Below the pieces are notes generated by a model, which did not search any database, was not told the DNA's origin, and saw only the letters and a program-made list of their open reading frames with translations. A stretch of DNA of 64,000 nt from Pyrus communis (Eukaryota; Streptophyta; Magnoliopsida; Rosales; Rosaceae). Below, one piece after another: positions 59,120 to 64,000 of this stretch (positions are counted from its first letter, which is position 1; every line of letters begins with the position of its first letter). The position numbers were made by a program, and so were the translations under genes. Location of the stretch: the NCBI RefSeq assembly GCF_963583255.1, contig NC_084803.1:27874428-27938427 (forward strand), written 5' to 3'.

Positions 59120-60589
59120 TGAAGCATAAGCAATTACCCTACTATGCTGCATTAACACACATCCCAGACCATTCAAAGAAGCATCACTATAAACCTCGAA
59201 ATCACTACTAACGTCCGGGAGTGCCAAAACAGGTGCATGAGTGAGACAATACTTCAACTGCTGGAAACTCTGCTCACAATTAACATCCCACTTAAATTTA
59301 ACATCTTTCCTTGTTAACCTCATCAGTGGCAAAGCAATCACAGAAAAATCCTTAACAAACCGTCGATAATACCCTACTAAACCAAGGAAACTCCTCACCT
59401 CAGTGACGGTTCGCGGTTGCTCCCACATCTCCACAGCTGCCACCTTCTGAGGATCCACCAAGATACCTTGAGTAGAAATAACGTGCCCCAAAAATGCAAC
59501 TTGGTCTAACCAAAACTAGCACTTGCTAAACTTAGCATACAGTTGGTGTTCCCTCAACCTTTTTAACACCAAGGTAAGATGTCGAACATGCTCCGATTTA
59601 GATTTAGAGTACACCAGAATGTCGTCAATGAAGACAATAACAAACCTATCCAAATATGGCTGGAATACTCGGTTCATCAAATCCATAAAACCAGCTGGTT
59701 CATTCGTCAATCCAAAAGCCATAACCAGAAACTTGTAATGACCATAACGAGTTTTGAAAGCCGTCTTAGGGACATCCTCCCTACTGATCTTCAACTAATA
59801 ATATGCAGACCTCATGTCAATTTTGAAGGATACATAGGCACCTCGAAGCTGATCAAACAAATCGTCAATATGCAGCAATGGATAACGGTTTTTAATCGTT
59901 ACCCGATTCAATTGCCGGTAATCAATACATAGCCTCAAAGTTCAGTCTTTCTTTCTTACAAACAACACTGGAGCTCCCCAAGGTGAAGTACTAGGCTGAA
60001 TAAAACCCTTATCCACTAATTCCTGCAACTGAACTTTCAATTCCCTCAACTCAGCAGGAGCCATACGATAAGGAGTCAAAGATATAGGATTAGTACCTAG
60101 AACCAAGTCAATGGTGAACTCCACGTCTCGGTCTGGCGGCAAACCAGGTAAATCCTCAGGGAAAACATCAGGAAAATGCCTGACTACCCTTACATCCTCC
60201 ACACTACAAGAAGCAGCATCGTCCAATACCACATGAGCTAAGTATCCCTGGCAACCTTTCGATAACAACTTTTTCCCTCGCATAGCAGAAATAACGCCAT
60301 ATCTCACCCCACTCTGTTCGCCCACAAAAGTAACCACAGGTAATCTAAGACGATGGAAGGTAACTATTTTCCCATAACAATCAATATATGCACGATTGAA
60401 ATGCAACCAATCCATGCCCAAAATCACATCAAAGTCAACAATATCCAACAGGATAAGATCAGCTGGCATAATAACATCCTCCACCATCACTGGACATCCT
60501 GGGTACACACAATCAACAATACATCTCTCCCCTCTAGGCATAGCAAACTCTAAATCATACCCTAGATGTGTAAGGTGAGGTTGCGTCAC
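59120..60589 (-). pseudogene. Element C protease linker, RT and partial RNase H
   Basis: One frame without indels: MTQPHLTHLGYDLEF (after the protease active site), [19 protein letters not shown], then RT with FIDDILVYS (complement of about 59621-59632), FLGHVIS and the start of RNase H ([19 protein letters not shown]). TGA at 59942-59944 and a TAG near 59516-59518 interrupt it. It stops at the deletion junction 59120, losing the rest of RNase H and all integrase. The catalytic RT residues are intact. Confidence 0.88.
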
Positions 60590-62074
60590 TTGAGAGCAAA
60601 TGTATGAGAAATCACAGAATATGTAGCACCACAGTCAATTAATACTCTAGCAAAATAACCAAGGATATTTAACGTACCCATGATCAGATCTGTATTATTC
60701 TGAGCATCTTACAGAGAGATATTGTGAATACGCCCCTACGTCTGCTGCCGTCCACCACGACTCTGTGCATTACACCTTTGACTGGGCTGACCAGACTGTC
60801 TCGAAGATCCCGCACTACTCACTGTGATCTCCCCCTGCTGAAGTTGTCCTCCCTGTTACCACTGAGACCCACCGGCTGGAACTGAAGGATACGGCATATA
60901 GTCACCAGAATACTGGGGATAACCACCCTGAGAATATGGATCATGGGGATATGGATACGGTCCTGGGGCATACGGAATTGTATCACCCTGATAGTGATAA
61001 GCACCACCACGGCCCGACTGTCCATAACTACCAGGGCCAGAAATCTGCTGGATCGGCGCAAGTAGTAGCAAGAAAGACTGCTGGGGCCTCTGTTGACTCT
61101 GGGGACAATTTGCAGCCCGATGTCCCATCTGCCCACAAGTGAAGCTACCACCCCTGCCTCTCCTGCACTCTAAAAAATGTCGATTATTACACCTGCGGCA
61201 AACCGGAGCCCTTCCTTTACCAGCATCACCCTGCTTCTGGCATCTAGCACCACCAGCAAATCTACCACCGCGACCCTGACTAGTGGCACTAAAACCACCG
61301 CTAGAAGAACTAGAATTGATTTCACCCCGCTTAAAGCTCTGGGTTTTGCGAGGTCCGAGCGATGCCTGACCCTTGCCCTTGTCATCTTTCCTCTGGTTAC
61401 TATCTTTTTCTTCCTCCTCACTCTTACTCTGCATGTTCTCGGAATCCTCAATCCTCGACAAAATCTCATAGAACTCCTGGTAGGTGTCACAAGGGGTAGT
61501 GGTCGCCATCGAACACCACTTCTTATTAGTACCCAAACGGAAACGACGAAGCATCTCTGCTGGATTGCCAGCAACATCCGGATGATAGCGAGACAGATCA
61601 GTAAACCTCCAATAATACTCGTTCGCCGTCAACTTCCCTTGCCTCAACTCAGTGAATTCCTGCTTTTTGCGATCTACATACTCAGGAGGCACAAACCTTC
61701 TCCTGAACAGCTATCTAAATACCTCCCAATCAGTCATCCTCTGAGGATAAACGACTAACCTCCTGCTCCCACCAGGATGCAGAATCCTTACCCAAAAACC
61801 AAGATGTCGTCTTAACCCATTTCTCAACAAGGAGATTCCCCTGATTATGCAGAACACGAAAGGTCTTCTCAATATGTTCTAGCCACCGCTCTGCTTCCTC
61901 AAAACCCTCGTGGCCCTCAAATTTATCCAGCTTCAGATTGTACATAGTCTCCAGATGAGTCCTCTGGGGAGGGCGGAGCGCTGACAGAATAGCTGTAGCG
62001 ATAGCTTCCCCCAACTGAGTTACATCGGGGAAACTAGGCTCAGCAGAGCGACGTAGTTCCCTACGAGGCGGCAT
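60590..62074 (-). pseudogene. Element C gag, zinc knuckle and protease start
   Basis: Gag starts at MPPRREL (ATG complement of 62072-62074): LDKFEGHEGFEEAERWLEH, frameshift near 61730, then FTELRQGKLTANEYYWRF, the acidic-basic tail, a Gly/Arg-rich part and the zinc knuckle, where the first Cys is Ser (GGSFTCGQMGHRAANC). The Tyr/Pro/Gly-rich linker ends at TAA 60856-60858. The protease motif LIDCGATYS keeps its Asp, but an indel at about 60593 breaks the frame just after it. Confidence 0.85.
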
Positions 62075-62138
62075 AGTTCTGACAGAAGACACCAAAACCA
62101 TTAGAATACTCACAAAAGTACAGGACTACCAAACCTAT

Positions 62139-62150
62139 GCTCTGATACCA
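62139..62150 (-). promoter_or_regulatory. Primer binding site of element C
   Basis: Minus strand TGGTATCAGAGC, three bases from the LTR. Confidence 0.85.
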
Positions 62151-62153
62151 AAC

Positions 62154-64000
62154 TGACACACACCGACCAAGATCAGGGCATGCTGGCCGTCATGTGAAAG
62201 TGACGTAACCATGTGCACTGTGCGGAAGCTAAGAAATAATTATAATAGTACGAATAAATACAAACCTAGCTATACACAAAGTAAATGATAAACATGTGAA
62301 AGCGTAAGTGTGATAAATAATGTTTAGAGCATAAAAGACCTAGTGCAGTCCAGGGGAAGAAACACTAAATAAACACAACCAAAGGTCCTACACTGGTGAT
62401 AATCTGTCAGATATGCCGAGAATCCTCTGAGGAGCCACCAAAAGTGCTATCCAAACTAGAACCTAGAAGGGCGCAAAACAAAAAGCGTGAGTGGGCAAAA
62501 ACAAAGCTTTTCAAATCATTTCAATATCAAAAGTACTAACCCCTCGCCGTAAAACCTGTATAGTTTTCCAGAAAATAGAATATGCACATATATACATAAA
62601 CATGCTCAGAAATATGCCATGTCGAATGTTTCTAAACAAATGCAAGTACTCAGGTAATGTCAATCAATGCCACGTAATCTGTCAGCCGGAGTCACCTAAC
62701 GTGACCTGTACAGCTGAATCTAGAGCTTAAATCCCCAACTCACTAACTATACCTGCACACGAGTTGAAACTACCTAAAGTGGTCTGTACGATAGGACTGG
62801 GTGTAAATAAATACGCTCAAGTGCTACGATCACGTGAAGACAGGGCGAATAATCGCGGGTCACCTACGAGTCGGAACCACCTATAGTGGTCTGTACGATA
62901 GGACTGTGCACCTAACTTGGATCCAAGATGAGCGTGTGGTGTGGGAGGTGAACATCACGTGAAGGACTGTGCCCTACTCTGGGCGGAAGCACTAACACCG
63001 GGGGTGCAGGTTATGAGCTCTCTATGCATCGCAAATCACTACTAAACATAAACATAAACCATAACTTACCTGGCACTTACCTGTACGTCTGCAGCACCAA
63101 ACATATATATATGCAACTAATAATGCATAATTAAACGGGCAAACATAATGCATGGCATATAAAACATATAGACGCTTCATTTCACTTTCTGGGGAACACA
63201 CAAGTATATAGGTATATACGGAAAACCAAAAGCCCACTCACTGGTATGTAGAAGGGTCGTAACCCTCTTGCCTCGAGTGACCGCGCTCGTCCTCAGGATA
63301 GGTCTCACCTATATGCGAAACAACTATACAAACGTTAATTTTAAAGAACATAACCAACATTACGAAATAACTTCTCATACAATGCTGAAATGGGGTGTAT
63401 GAATACACCAATGTGATCTACTCAACCTCACGAACATCCCCATATTTTTAAAATAATTTTCTGACATCGCACGTGCCGGCCAAGGCACGGCCACGCACGC
63501 CGTCCACGCGCAGTCACTTGCCTGGCACACTGACGGCGTCAGTTAACGCCGTTAGGAATATTCCGTTAAGTCTAACAGATTCTGTTAACGCCGTTAGGAA
63601 TATTCCGTCGTCTTCTCCGGCCAAACTCCGGCGCCGTCGTTGTCGCCGGAAAACCGAGAAAATTTCCAAACTTCCTATCTCACTCGTTTTTCACCCAAAT
63701 TTCACGAAATTGGTACCAAAATGAAGCTTACAACTAGAGGAACAAATCCTTACTACTTTCAAGCACTAAAACCAACGAAATCTCGCTGGTAAAACTCCAC
63801 CAAATCCGGCCAAATCTGCAACTCACGATCCCAACGTCCAAAACCTTCAAACGAACCACCCTGAGCCTCCTAAGGACCTCACCAAGCTTCCTACAAGCTT
63901 GAAATTCCCAAAAACACATGAATTTACGTGTGCATGAACAGTACCCCGAATTGAGCATCTCGGGTTCGACGTGAAAATGAAGGTTCCTTTACCTGAAATG
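62154..64000 (-). repeat. Right (5') LTR of element C, runs off window
   Basis: From TGACACACACCGACC to the window edge, 1847 bases of an LTR expected to be about 2.1 kb. Hairpin units at 62691-62714, 62769-62792 and 62876-62899; in the second the stem reads ACTAC/GTGGT. Palindromes: TGACGGCGTCA 63531-63541, GAATATTC 63556-63563 and 63598-63605. Confidence 0.9.

Larger units (their letters stand above)
57278..64000 (-). mobile_element. Tekay-type element C, integrase deleted, right end outside window
   Basis: Left LTR 57278-59119 is joined directly to RNase H coding sequence; gag, protease, RT and part of RNase H follow to 62074, then primer site 62139-62150 and right LTR from 62154 past the window end. 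The PPT, integrase, chromodomain and the first part of the left LTR (minus reading) are missing. Same family as A. Confidence 0.9.

Overview
This window is a block of nested transposable elements from a large plant nuclear genome. No intact host gene was found. The organism is most likely a woody eudicot, perhaps Rosaceae. That guess rests on the mix seen here (Athila and Tekay-type Ty3/gypsy elements, a Cassandra element with 5S rRNA-like LTR, hAT elements with 8-bp duplications) and on spliceosomal GT-AG exon structure in a captured gene fragment. I did not test it by any search.

Layout, left to right. 1-4794: the 3' end of a plus-strand Athila-type element (integrase tail, non-coding 3' region, 3' LTR). 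4798-12212: a minus-strand Tekay/Del-like chromovirus (element A) with decayed gag, protease, RT, RNase H and integrase; its left LTR is cut by the Athila LTR. 12213-39040: an old, mostly unreadable background with possible copia-like LTR pieces at 12393-12639 and 38935-39040. It is interrupted by two Athila-type elements. Element F (15344-30065, minus) carries a Tekay-LTR/Cassandra chimera (19372-20153) and a hAT element with captured tyrosyl-tRNA synthetase exons (25956-28427). Element G (31231-36474, plus) is a non-autonomous Athila derivative with perfect 5-bp target duplication. 40325-40715: an AT-rich minisatellite. 40733-42909: a solo Tekay LTR (D). 43273-54768: a second hAT-type element (H) containing a 346-bp tandem array, split by a complete Tekay element (B, 43684-52277). 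54777-57277: unassigned sequence, a copia-like LTR fragment and the LTR of another minus-strand element. 57278-64000: a Tekay element (C) that lost its integrase by a deletion joining its LTR to RNase H; its right LTR runs off the window.

Insertion order can be read from nesting. F and G inserted into the old background; the Cassandra chimera and the first hAT inserted into F; B inserted into the repeat array of H; the Athila element at the left edge probably inserted into A. None of the polyproteins is intact. Most decay in A and in the left-edge Athila is C-to-T change of Gln or Arg codons and the matching G-to-A change of a Trp codon, as expected for heavily methylated DNA. B is the youngest by LTR similarity, yet its coding region is wrecked, so it was probably moved in trans.

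Observations most worth a second look: the chimeric Tekay/Cassandra unit flanked by TTAAA; three covarying short hairpins repeated in each Tekay LTR; the hAT carrying spliced TyrRS exons; the duplicated flank beside F that preserves its empty target site; and the palindrome cluster (TGACGGCGTCA plus GAATATTC) in the Tekay LTRs.
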